Of a stretch of 64,000 bases of DNA, positions 1 through 8,287 are shown piece by piece. Under the pieces are notes generated by a model. That model saw only the letters and a program-made list of their open reading frames with translations, was not told the DNA's origin and did not search any database. This DNA comes from Microbacterium galbinum (GTDB taxonomy: Bacteria; Actinomycetota; Actinomycetes; Actinomycetales; Microbacteriaceae): contig NZ_CP078077.1 of the NCBI RefSeq assembly GCF_023101185.1, forward strand, positions 1,827,630 to 1,891,629, written 5' to 3'. Made by a program: the position numbers and the translations under genes. Position 1 is the first letter of the stretch. Each line of letters begins with the position of its first letter.

Positions 1-2
1 AC

Positions 3-974
3 GGCGTCGTCATGGTGGCGACGATCGCTTTCGGCATGGGCATCGACAAGCCCGATGTGCGCTTCGTCGCTCATATCGACCTGCCCAAGTCGGTCGAGGG
101 CTACTACCAGGAGACGGGCCGGGCGGGGCGTGACGGCGAGCCGTCCGTCGCCTGGATGGCCTACGGCCTGGGCGATGTCGTGCAGCAGCGGCGCCTGATC
201 GACCAGAGCCCCGGCGACCGCACCTTCAAGATGCGCATGGGACAGCACCTCGACGCGATGCTGGCCCTGTGCGAGACGGTCGAGTGCCGCCGGCAGAACC
301 TGCTCGGCTACTTCGGCCAGGAGTCGCAGCCCTGCGGCAACTGCGACACCTGCCTCGAAGACACCGAGACCTTCGACGGACTCGTCCCCGCCCAGAAGCT
401 GCTCTCGACGATCGTGCGCCTCAAGCGCGAGCGCAACCAGGCCTTCGGCGCGGGGCACCTGATCGATATCCTCCGCGGCGCGTCGACCGAACGCATCCGC
501 CAACAGGGCCACGACAAGCTCGCCACCTACGGCATCGGGTCCGATCTCTCGGATCAGGATTGGCGCAGTGTGGTTCGCCAACTTCTCGCCCGGAGCATTC
601 TCATGGCGCAGGGGGAATATGGCACCCTCGCGCCCGGCGAACAGGCCGCCGGAGTGCTGCGCGGAGAGACCGCCGTGCCCCTGCGCAAAGACACGATCGG
701 GCGTGCGACGACCACGCGCGTACGCAAGGCGACGGCCGCGGATTCGGTGGATGCCGACGACCGGCCGCTCTTCGAAGCCCTCCGGGTCTGGCGTGCGGAA
801 ACCGCTCGTGAACTGGGCAGACCCGCGTACATGGTGTTCAGCGACGCCACGCTCCGCGCCCTCACGGAGAACCGCCCGGCCAGCCTTGCCGACCTCGATG
901 GCATCAGCGGCATCGGAGCGAAGAAGCGCGACGACTACGGCGACGCCGTGCTCTCGGTCATCGCCGCCAACTGA
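3..974 (+). CDS. recQ: RecQ family ATP-dependent DNA helicase, C-terminal part (5' end off window)
   Basis: This is the 3' part of a RecQ-type 3'-5' DNA helicase acting in recombination and fork repair. The frame is open from position 3, so the start and helicase motifs I to IV lie upstream. Visible are motif V ([17 protein letters not shown]), motif VI with the arginine finger (ETGRAGRDG), and the zinc-binding cysteines (CETVEC, then PCGNCDTC). An RQC-like region follows. The C-terminal HRDC domain occupies about the last 75 residues and ends in a helix-hairpin-helix-like GISGIGAKK. The domain order and a single HRDC domain match the E. coli-type RecQ. Translation stops at TGA 972-974. It has no functional link to the downstream surface-protein gene that I can see. 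Confidence 0.95.
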   Translation, partial: GVVMVATIAFGMGIDKPDVRFVAHIDLPKSVEGYYQETGRAGRDGEPSVAWMAYGLGDVVQQRRLIDQSPGDRTFKMRMGQHLDAMLALCETVECRRQNLLGYFGQESQPCGNCDTCLEDTETFDGLVPAQKLLSTIVRLKRERNQAFGAGHLIDILRGASTERIRQQGHDKLATYGIGSDLSDQDWRSVVRQLLARSILMAQGEYGTLAPGEQAAGVLRGETAVPLRKDTIGRATTTRVRKATAADSVDADDRPLFEALRVWRAETARELGRPAYMVFSDATLRALTENRPASLADLDGISGIGAKKRDDYGDAVLSVIAAN

Positions 975-1182
975 TCCTCTCCACCAGCGTCTCCGTCGAT
1001 GACACGGGGCGCACAACGACGTTTCGCGACCCCGAATATTCTTGAAATGGAATTCACTGAACGCCTAGACAACCATCGAAATCTCCCGTAGAAACACTCT
1101 TACTTGCGCCTGACCGGTAAAGAAGCCGGTTCCTGGGGGGGCCTAGTGACGACGAACTTCGTTCGACATCACGGGAGGGCAA
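975..1182. other. Intergenic region with candidate promoter
   Basis: These 208 bases carry no gene I can support and are more AT-rich than their surroundings. A candidate promoter for the downstream surface-protein gene is TTGAAA (1042-1047) with an 18-nt spacer to TAGACA (1066-1071). That would leave an untranslated leader of about 105 nt. Positions 1120-1134 hold a short inverted repeat (ACCGG / CCGGT) that may fold in the leader. I do not recognise a riboswitch class. The ribosome binding site is the GGGAGGG just before ATG 1183. Confidence 0.4.
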
Positions 1183-4100
1183 ATGAGCAGTACACGAAGG
1201 AGGACTCTGCCCAAAAGCAGAATCCTCGCAGTAGCAGCAATCAGTGCAGTGGTGGTCGGGAGCGTCATCGCCCCGACAGCGGCGGTGGCAGCTCCAGGGG
1301 ACGAGTCTGCCTCCAGTTCGCGGTTCCTCACGGGCAGTCTTCTGCTCGGCGGACTACCGCTCGATGACGTCGTAGCCCTGCAAGGGGTCGAGACGACGAA
1401 CGACGGGTCGACCGGGCAACCGAACGTCTCGACCGGGGCGCTGAACCTCACCGCGTTGAACGCGCTGAGCATCGGCATCCCGAGCGGACTCAGCGTTCCC
1501 GCGCTCTCGAACTTCCTGTCCCTCGGGGCGGTGAATCAGTACTCCGTATCGAATCCCGACGGTTCGAGCCGTGCCGTAGCCGGCGCGGTCGCCGACAACG
1601 GCGTGGTCGATACGACCGGCACCGGGGCCTACCCGGCGAATGCCTCGCTCAACCTGCAGGGTCTGCTCGGCTCGACGGTGACCAGCGTCGTCGGCGATCT
1701 CGACGTCTCGCTCGGGGCGATCAGCTCCGAGGTTTCTCTTGCGGGCGACGGGACCGTCTCCCGCGACTACAACGTCGCCGGAGGAACGGTGACGCTCCAG
1801 CTTCCCGCGGTGGCCGGCCTCACGAACACGCTCGTCGGTACCGGCGGTGTCGCCTCGACCGTCGACACGGCCGTGGGCACGCTCACCGGACCGGACGGCC
1901 TCCTGGCCGGTGCGATTGCAGGTCTCAACGCCGCGCTGACACCGATCCTCGGCAACCCGAACCTGAACATCACCATCACCACCCAGGTGAATCAGGCGCT
2001 GAACACCCTCCTCGACACGCCCATCGGCGATGACGTGGTGACGGTCAACCTGCGCACAGGAGTCGTCTCGGCTGATCTCGATGAGTTGCTGAAGGATACG
2101 ACTGGCCGGGGACTCAACAGCCTCGAGGTCGATGAGGAAGTGCTCTCGGCGGAAGTGCTCAACAACCTGATCACCCGCGTCGGGAACGTGCTCGGCACGG
2201 TTCCCGAGCTCGTGCGCACGACGCTCACCACCACGCTCAACGCCGCGGTCCTGAACATCTCCGGCACCGTCTGCGTCGTGGGCACCGGCGCCACCTGCTC
2301 CACGACGCCGATCGACCTCGGAACCGGCGTCGTGATCGCGGTGACGAACCAGACCCTCGGCAGCATCACCGGCGCTCCGGGATCGCCCGCTCCGGCGGCC
2401 ACGATCACGGTCAAGGTGGCGGGAGCGAACGTCCCGATCCCCCTCGGCACGCTCGTCGCGGCTCTCGCAGGGCCGATCAACACCGTGCTGCTCGGACCGG
2501 GTGGTGTCGTCAACACCGTCGTGCCCACCGTGACAACGGCGGTCACGGGGATCGTCACCGCGATCGCCCCGGCGGTCAGCCTGCTCAACGGCGTCGTCTC
2601 GCTCCGCGGTAACGTGCAGCCCGACAACGGCCCGATCTACAGCCAGGAGGCGTTCGTCCTCACGGTCGGCGCGATCGCCGGCGGAGGCGGGGTGGGCACG
2701 CTCGTGCTCGCTCGAGCCGAAGCAGGGCCGAACGCGCTCGCTCCTCTGCTCGAGGCGACGAGTCCGGTGAAACCGGGACAGCCCACCACGCTGACCTCCA
2801 GCGGTTGGCCGGCGAACACCGCCGTGAGCGTCCAGCTCGCCGATGCGGAGGGAACGGCGGTCGGTGATCCGATCAGTGTGACGACGAACGGCGACGGAGA
2901 CTTCCCCGCCGGAACGACGCTGACGGTTCCGCCCACGGCGGCAGCCGGCGACTACACGATCACGGCATCCGCCGGTGATCAGACGGTCGAAGCGCCGCTG
3001 GTGGTCGAGGCCTACACGCCGACGGTCTCGGCGACCGGTCCGATCACGGTCGGAGAGTCCACGACGCTCACCTCGGGCGGCTGGCCCGCCGAGGCCGAGG
3101 TCACCTTCGAACTCGAAGACCCCACCGGCGCCGCTGTCGGCACCCCGGTGACGGTGACGACCGACGAGGACGGCAACATCCCCGCGGGCACGACGCTGAC
3201 GGTTCCGGCCGGCTCCGCGATCGGCGACTACACGGTCGCCGGTGAGGACGAGTTCGGAAACACGGCCGAGGGCACCGTCACGGTGCTCGCCGTTCCGGGC
3301 ACGCCGCAGCTGACGGCATCCGGTCCGGTGAAGCCGGGCCAGACGACCACGATCGCCTCGGGCGGGTGGCCCGCCGCGGTCGACGTCACCTTCCAGATCG
3401 AGACCGAGGCCGGCGATCCCGTCGGCGACCCGGTCACGGTGACGACCGACATCGACGGCAACATCCCGGCCGGCACGACCCTCACGGTCCCGATCTCGAC
3501 CGACCCGGGCGACTACGTCGTCGTCGGTGAGGGCGAGGGCGATACGGCTGAGGGGCCGCTCGTGGTGGCTCCGTGGACCCCGTCCGTCGAGGCGTCGGGT
3601 CCGGTGAAGCCGGGTCAGGCGACGACGATCGCGTCGGTCGGATGGCCGCCGGCGACGTCGGTGACGTTCCAGTTGGAAGACGCCGAGGGTGAGCCCGTCG
3701 GTGCTCCGGTGACGGTCACGACGGATGCCGAGGGCAACGTGCCCGCAGGGACCGTACTCACGGTTCCCGTCGGCACGGAGCCGGGCGACTACACGGTCGT
3801 CGGTACCGGCGTCGAAGGGATCACCGCGGAAGCGACGGTCACGGTGGAGCCGTGGACGCCGACGGTCGAGCTCTCGGGTCCGGTGAAGCCGGGGCAGCCC
3901 ACGACGATCACGTCGGGTGGGTGGCCGCCGCTGGCGAGCATCACGTTCCAGCTGGAGGATGCCGACGGCAACCCGGTCGGTGACCCGATCACGGTCGAGG
4001 CGGATGCCGATGGCAACATCCCGGCCGACACGGTCCTGACCGTTCCGGTCGGCACCGATCCCGGCACACTGACGGTGGTCGGCACGGATGCCGATGGCAA

Positions 4101-6291
4101 CACGGGTGAGGGGGATGTGGCGGTGGAGGCCTGGACCCCGACCGTCGAGCTCTCGGGGCCGGTGAAGCCGGGGCAGCCCACGACGATCACGTCGGGTGGG
4201 TGGCCGCCGTTGGCGAGCATCACGTTCCAGCTGGAGGATGCCGACGGCAACCCGGTCGGTGACCCCATCACGGTCGAGGCGGATGCCGATGGCAACATCC
4301 CCGCGGGGACGACGCTGACGGTCCCGGCCGACGCGGATCCGGGCACTTTCACGGTGGTCGGCACGGATGCGGATGGCAACACGGGTGAGGGTGATGTGAC
4401 GGTGGAGGCCTGGGCCCCGACCGTCGAGCTCTCGGGTCCGGTGAAGCCGGGGCAGCCCACGACGATCACGTCGGGTGGGTGGCCGCCGCTGACGGAGGTC
4501 ACGTTCCAGCTGGAAGACGAGAACGGCGACCCCGTGGGCGAGCCCGTCATCGTCACGACCGACGAGAACGGCGACGTTCCGCCCGGAACGACGATCACGG
4601 TTCCGGCCGATGCCGACCCCGGCACCTTCACGGTCGTCGGGACCGACGAGAACGGCAACACCGGTGAGGGAGACGTGACGGTGGAGGCGTTCGCGCCGAC
4701 GCTCGACGTGACCAGCCCGGTCGCGCCGGGAGCTGCGACCACGGTCACCTCTGACGGCTGGCCGCCGCTGACCGACGTCACGTTCCAGATTGAGGACGCT
4801 GCGGGCGACCCGGTGGGTGCTCCCGTCACCGCCGAGACCGACGAGAACGGCGTGGTGCCCGCGGGGACGCAGCTGACGGTTCCGGGAACGGCCGAGCCGG
4901 GTGACTACACAGTGGTCGGCGAGGACGTGAACGGCAACACCGTGGAGGCCGACCTTGTGGTCGAGGCCACCGGAACCGACACCGATCCGGTGACGGACCC
5001 GGGCACCGACACGGATACCGATCCGGGTACGGACACCGACACGGGTACGGATACGGATACGGGTACGGACACGGACACGGGTACCGACACGGACACGGAT
5101 ACGGGCACGGACACGGGTACGGACACCGACACGGGTACGGATACCGACACCGGTACGGACACCGATCCGGGAACCGACACGGACACGGGTACGGACACCG
5201 ACACGGGTACGGATACCGACACCGGTACGGACACCGATCCGGGAACCGACACGGATACCGATCCGGGTACGGACACGGACACGGGTACGGACACGGACAC
5301 GGGTACGGACACCGACACGGGTACGGATACCGACACGGGTACGGATACCGACACGGGTACCGACACGGACACCGGTACGGACACCGATCCGGGAACCGAC
5401 ACGGATACCGATCCGGGTACGGACACCGACACGGGTACGGACACCGACACGGGTACGGACACGGACACCGACACGGGTACGGACACTGACACCGGTACGG
5501 ACACGGACACGGGTACGGACACCGACACGGGTACGGACACGGACACCGACACGGGTACGGACACCGACACCGGTACGGACACGGACCCGGGTACGGACAC
5601 TGACACGGGTACGGACACCGACACGGGTACGGACACGGACACCGACACGGGTACGGACACCGACACCGGTACGGACACGGACACGGGTACGGACACCGAC
5701 ACGGGTACGGACACGGACACAAGTACCGATACCGACACCGGTACGGACACGGACACCGCTACGGACACGGATCCGGGAACCGACACCGACACGGATCCGG
5801 GCGCTGACCCCGGCACCGACACGGACACGGGTACGGACACCGACACGGGTACCGACACCGGAACCGACACGGGTACGGACACCGGAACCGATCCGGGTTC
5901 CGAGCTCGGGATCACGATCCTCTACCCGCAGCGCGCACAGGGCGAGTCCCAGTCCGCGACGGGAACCGGGTTCCGGCCGGGTGAGGTGGTGACGGGCGTC
6001 ATGCAGTCCGCGCCGCTCAACCTCGGCACGCAGGTCGCGAACGCGGCCGGCCAGGTGACATTCACCTGGACGATCCCGGCAACGCAGGATCTCGGCATCC
6101 ACACCGTGACGCTCACCGGAGCGGAGTCCGGATCGGTCTCCATCCAGTTCCGAGTGACCCCGTCGGGTCTGGCGACCACGGGTGCGGAATCCGGACCGTC
6201 GCTGGTCTGGGGCCTGGCATTCCTGTTGGCCGGTGCGGCCCTCGCGGCCGGCGCGCGGAGGAGGCGGATGTCGGTGACGTCGAAGACGTGA
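1183..6291 (+). CDS. Giant sortase-anchored surface protein: choice-of-anchor G-like domain, eight Ig-like units, TD/TG repeat stalk
   Basis: The 1702-residue protein is predicted to be secreted and attached to the cell wall. A signal peptide spans about residues 1-36 (Arg-rich start, hydrophobic core, AVAA end). Residues about 45-510 resemble the N-terminal domain of choice-of-anchor G family proteins (FLTGSLLLGG near its start). Eight Ig-like units of about 90 residues follow from residue 524, each opening with a form of SGPVKPGQPTTITSGGWPP. The fifth to seventh are near identical with an exact 279-bp period. Residues 1263-1572 are a Thr/Asp/Gly/Pro repeat stalk. A last Ig-like domain precedes the sorting signal: LATTG (1663-1667, a variant of LPXTG), a membrane helix and RRRR. 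ATG 1183 is chosen for its GGGAGGG ribosome binding site. The role is probably adhesion or surface display. The family call is from memory of the pattern; the wall anchoring is clear. Confidence 0.85.
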   Translation: MSSTRRRTLPKSRILAVAAISAVVVGSVIAPTAAVAAPGDESASSSRFLTGSLLLGGLPLDDVVALQGVETTNDGSTGQPNVSTGALNLTALNALSIGIPSGLSVPALSNFLSLGAVNQYSVSNPDGSSRAVAGAVADNGVVDTTGTGAYPANASLNLQGLLGSTVTSVVGDLDVSLGAISSEVSLAGDGTVSRDYNVAGGTVTLQLPAVAGLTNTLVGTGGVASTVDTAVGTLTGPDGLLAGAIAGLNAALTPILGNPNLNITITTQVNQALNTLLDTPIGDDVVTVNLRTGVVSADLDELLKDTTGRGLNSLEVDEEVLSAEVLNNLITRVGNVLGTVPELVRTTLTTTLNAAVLNISGTVCVVGTGATCSTTPIDLGTGVVIAVTNQTLGSITGAPGSPAPAATITVKVAGANVPIPLGTLVAALAGPINTVLLGPGGVVNTVVPTVTTAVTGIVTAIAPAVSLLNGVVSLRGNVQPDNGPIYSQEAFVLTVGAIAGGGGVGTLVLARAEAGPNALAPLLEATSPVKPGQPTTLTSSGWPANTAVSVQLADAEGTAVGDPISVTTNGDGDFPAGTTLTVPPTAAAGDYTITASAGDQTVEAPLVVEAYTPTVSATGPITVGESTTLTSGGWPAEAEVTFELEDPTGAAVGTPVTVTTDEDGNIPAGTTLTVPAGSAIGDYTVAGEDEFGNTAEGTVTVLAVPGTPQLTASGPVKPGQTTTIASGGWPAAVDVTFQIETEAGDPVGDPVTVTTDIDGNIPAGTTLTVPISTDPGDYVVVGEGEGDTAEGPLVVAPWTPSVEASGPVKPGQATTIASVGWPPATSVTFQLEDAEGEPVGAPVTVTTDAEGNVPAGTVLTVPVGTEPGDYTVVGTGVEGITAEATVTVEPWTPTVELSGPVKPGQPTTITSGGWPPLASITFQLEDADGNPVGDPITVEADADGNIPADTVLTVPVGTDPGTLTVVGTDADGNTGEGDVAVEAWTPTVELSGPVKPGQPTTITSGGWPPLASITFQLEDADGNPVGDPITVEADADGNIPAGTTLTVPADADPGTFTVVGTDADGNTGEGDVTVEAWAPTVELSGPVKPGQPTTITSGGWPPLTEVTFQLEDENGDPVGEPVIVTTDENGDVPPGTTITVPADADPGTFTVVGTDENGNTGEGDVTVEAFAPTLDVTSPVAPGAATTVTSDGWPPLTDVTFQIEDAAGDPVGAPVTAETDENGVVPAGTQLTVPGTAEPGDYTVVGEDVNGNTVEADLVVEATGTDTDPVTDPGTDTDTDPGTDTDTGTDTDTGTDTDTGTDTDTDTGTDTGTDTDTGTDTDTGTDTDPGTDTDTGTDTDTGTDTDTGTDTDPGTDTDTDPGTDTDTGTDTDTGTDTDTGTDTDTGTDTDTGTDTDTGTDTDPGTDTDTDPGTDTDTGTDTDTGTDTDTDTGTDTDTGTDTDTGTDTDTGTDTDTDTGTDTDTGTDTDPGTDTDTGTDTDTGTDTDTDTGTDTDTGTDTDTGTDTDTGTDTDTSTDTDTGTDTDTATDTDPGTDTDTDPGADPGTDTDTGTDTDTGTDTGTDTGTDTGTDPGSELGITILYPQRAQGESQSATGTGFRPGEVVTGVMQSAPLNLGTQVANAAGQVTFTWTIPATQDLGIHTVTLTGAESGSVSIQFRVTPSGLATTGAESGPSLVWGLAFLLAGAALAAGARRRRMSVTSKT
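3862..4698 (+). repeat. Three near-identical 279-bp tandem repeats (Ig-like units)
   Basis: Within the surface-protein gene, three consecutive units encode nearly the same 93 residues. The shared word cagcccacgacgatcacg recurs at 3895, 4174 and 4453, exactly 279 bp apart. Neighbouring units upstream and downstream are more diverged, so these three look like the newest duplications. The unit boundaries given are approximate. Confidence 0.8.
4972..5904 (+). repeat. Low-complexity coding repeat, Thr-Asp/Thr-Gly stalk
   Basis: About 930 bp are built from the hexamers ggtacg, gacacc, gacacg and gatacc, with occasional gatccg (Asp-Pro). They encode about 310 residues of (G/D)T(D)T with Pro interruptions. 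Unit lengths are multiples of 6 nt, so slippage would alter stalk length without breaking the frame. Such acidic Thr-rich stalks usually lift a surface domain away from the wall. Confidence 0.9.
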
Positions 6292-6302
6292 CCGATCACG
6301 AT

Positions 6303-6339
6303 CGGCGGCACCCGGGATCCCCCGGCTCGGGTGCCGCCG
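6303..6339 (+). terminator. Hairpin terminator after the surface-protein gene
   Basis: A perfect 12-bp inverted repeat, CGGCGGCACCCG (6303-6314) and CGGGTGCCGCCG (6328-6339), encloses a 13-nt loop, 12 nt after the stop codon. No T-run follows, so it may be a weak terminator or an mRNA-end stabiliser. Confidence 0.55.
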
Positions 6340-6373
6340 TACGTCTCCGCAGCACGCCGAGCAGAGGACGCAG

Positions 6374-7186
6374 ATGACCCACACGTCGACGAGAGCGCAG
6401 CCGATTCCGAAGGCGGCGAAAGTCGCCAGCGCGGCAGCGCTCCTCCTGGCGGCGGTGCACATCGCTCTCACCGCCGTGTTCAACGTCCCGTCGACGGAGG
6501 TCAAATACGAGGCGCTGCCCGGTCGGGCGGCGGATGCCTGGATCCGGCCCTACTTCGTGCAGGACTACCGGATCTTCGCCCCCGACCCGGCCAGCGCCGA
6601 CCGCAACCTCTGGGTGCGGGCGTGGGTCGAGACGCCGGACGGCGAGCGGGTCGAGACGAAGTGGGTCGACGTCACGGCCATCGAACTCGCCGAACCGTAC
6701 CGCCGCGTGCTGCGCAAGCAGCTCACGGTGATCGGAGCCGAGCAGCTCATGACCTCGTTCGGCAAGCTCACCGAGGCGCAGAAGGCGGTCGTCGAGGAGA
6801 ACTTCCACACGAGCCCTGACCTGGCCGAACTGAACGAGGCTCTGCTCGCGGCCGACGATGCGAACGCGGGTGATGTGCGTTCCTTCATCCGCGCCACGAA
6901 CTACACGACGTCGTACGCGACGCAGGCGGCGCGCGCACTCTGGGGCGACGACGGCGAGATCCTCGCCGTGCAGACCCGGTCGGTCTACAGTCCGGTGATC
7001 CGGTGGGACGACCGCAACGACCCGGATGCCGTCCGCCCCGACTCCTCTTATACGCAGCTGGGCTGGCGCCCCGTGCTCGACTGGTCGCAGCAGAGCGAAG
7101 ACGCGTTCGCGCGCACGTTCCTGCACTGGGCCGAAGCGGCCGGCGTGACCGGCTCGCTGACCGGCGACGAGGAGGATGCCGGATGA
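6374..7186 (+). CDS. DUF5819 family membrane-anchored protein
   Basis: This 270-residue protein of unknown function matches the DUF5819 pattern. One membrane helix lies at about residues 15-37 (VASAAALLLAAVHIALTAV). It is followed by the Tyr/Trp-rich motif PYFVQDYRIFAPDP, the diagnostic element of the family. The rest is a soluble, probably extracytoplasmic domain. The start ATG 6374 follows AGAGGA. Its stop overlaps the start of the next gene in ATGA, so the two are translationally coupled. DUF5819 and HTTM proteins often occur as neighbours, which suggests a joint membrane function, but I cannot name it. Confidence 0.75.
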   Translation: MTHTSTRAQPIPKAAKVASAAALLLAAVHIALTAVFNVPSTEVKYEALPGRAADAWIRPYFVQDYRIFAPDPASADRNLWVRAWVETPDGERVETKWVDVTAIELAEPYRRVLRKQLTVIGAEQLMTSFGKLTEAQKAVVEENFHTSPDLAELNEALLAADDANAGDVRSFIRATNYTTSYATQAARALWGDDGEILAVQTRSVYSPVIRWDDRNDPDAVRPDSSYTQLGWRPVLDWSQQSEDAFARTFLHWAEAAGVTGSLTGDEEDAG

Positions 7187-8253
7187 ACGCGGTCACCCGA
7201 CTCTGGGATTCCTTGCTCCACTGGCTGCTCGATCGCCGGCACGCGACCTACGGCCTCGCCGTGATGCGCATCGGTTTCGCGGGACTCACGATCGTCAGCA
7301 TCCTGCTCTATCTGCCGGACTACTCCTATACCTTCGGTGAAGGATCGCGCTGGGGAGAATCGCTGTATCGACCGAGCGGGGTGAACACCTACATCTGGCC
7401 GATCTCGATCCTGTTCTCGCGCAGCGATCCGGACTGGTTCACCTATCTCAAGCTCGCCCTGCTGCTCGCGGTCGCCGTGGCGTACCTGCTGGGCTGGCGG
7501 ATGCGGATCATCGCTCCGCTCTTCGTCTTGCTGTGGCTCGGCTACGCGTCGACGAACCCGCTCGTGCTCAACACCGGCCACTACCAGACGTTCCGGGTGA
7601 TGCTCCTCTTCCTCCTGCTCGCCGACACGTCGCGGCGCTGGTCGCTCGATGCGCGCCGTCGACGGGTGACCCGTGACGAGCATCCGCTCTCGTTCCGCGG
7701 CCGTGTGCTGCCGCGCTGGGTGCCGGTGCTGTCGAACAACGTCGCCGTCATCCTCATCGGCGCGCAGCTGTGCATCGTCTACATCACCAGCGCGCTGTGG
7801 AAGCTGCAGGGGTCGATGTGGACCGAGGGCATCGCCGCCTACTACCCGTTGCGTCTCGAGCAGTTCATTCTGTTCCCCTGGCTCAACGAGATCGCCTGGC
7901 ACGTGACTCCGGCGATCTTCATCGCCTCCTGGCTGAGCGTCTACATGCAACTGCTCTTCCCGCTGACGCTCCTCAACCGGTGGACGCGCATCTTCGGACT
8001 GATCGCGATCACCGGCATGCACGCGGGCATCGGCGTCCTGATGTCGCTGCCGTTCTTCTCGCTCGTGATGATCTTCAGCGACATGATCTTCGTGCGTGAC
8101 GTGACCTGGCGCAAGGTGCAGCTCTGGGTCGTGCGGAGGTGGAAGCGACGCCGGACTGTGAGCAACCGACAACCCGACGCGGGCACATCCCGACAGGGAC
8201 TTGGAGAGGATGCACAGGTGACTTCGCCCGAAGTTGTCGGAGTTCTACGATAA
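7183..8253 (+). CDS. HTTM domain (vitamin K-dependent carboxylase-like) membrane protein
   Basis: The 356-residue polytopic membrane protein resembles the HTTM family, whose membrane domain is shared with vitamin K-dependent gamma-carboxylase. Several hydrophobic helices are visible. The conserved early segment includes YGLAVMRIGFAGLTI, then a central NTGHYQTFRVMLLFLLLAD and a later ITSALWKLQGSMWTEG. The lumenal catalytic half of true carboxylases is missing at this length, so carboxylation is not implied. ATG 7183 overlaps the upstream stop (ATGA) and has GGAGGAT before it. The final 35 residues are basic and probably cytoplasmic. Function unknown; the DUF5819 partner gene is upstream. Confidence 0.75.
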   Translation: MNAVTRLWDSLLHWLLDRRHATYGLAVMRIGFAGLTIVSILLYLPDYSYTFGEGSRWGESLYRPSGVNTYIWPISILFSRSDPDWFTYLKLALLLAVAVAYLLGWRMRIIAPLFVLLWLGYASTNPLVLNTGHYQTFRVMLLFLLLADTSRRWSLDARRRRVTRDEHPLSFRGRVLPRWVPVLSNNVAVILIGAQLCIVYITSALWKLQGSMWTEGIAAYYPLRLEQFILFPWLNEIAWHVTPAIFIASWLSVYMQLLFPLTLLNRWTRIFGLIAITGMHAGIGVLMSLPFFSLVMIFSDMIFVRDVTWRKVQLWVVRRWKRRRTVSNRQPDAGTSRQGLGEDAQVTSPEVVGVLR

Positions 8254-8287
8254 GAGCACTCCACCTTCTTCTCCGAGAGGAATGCTC

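Noticed and set aside
4972-5904. Possible CRISPR or satellite array
   Set aside because: The repeats are short, contiguous without spacers, and in frame with a surface protein.
1354-6504. A 1716-codon open frame on the minus strand across the surface-protein gene
   Set aside because: It is the antisense shadow of a GC-rich repetitive gene: Arg/Val/Gly low-complexity protein, no ribosome binding site, no domain. The plus-strand frame has a signal peptide and sorting signal.
8234-8287. TTG start of the acyl-CoA oxidase-like gene inside the HTTM gene
   Set aside because: Rare start without ribosome binding site; ATG 8288 has GAGAGGA upstream.
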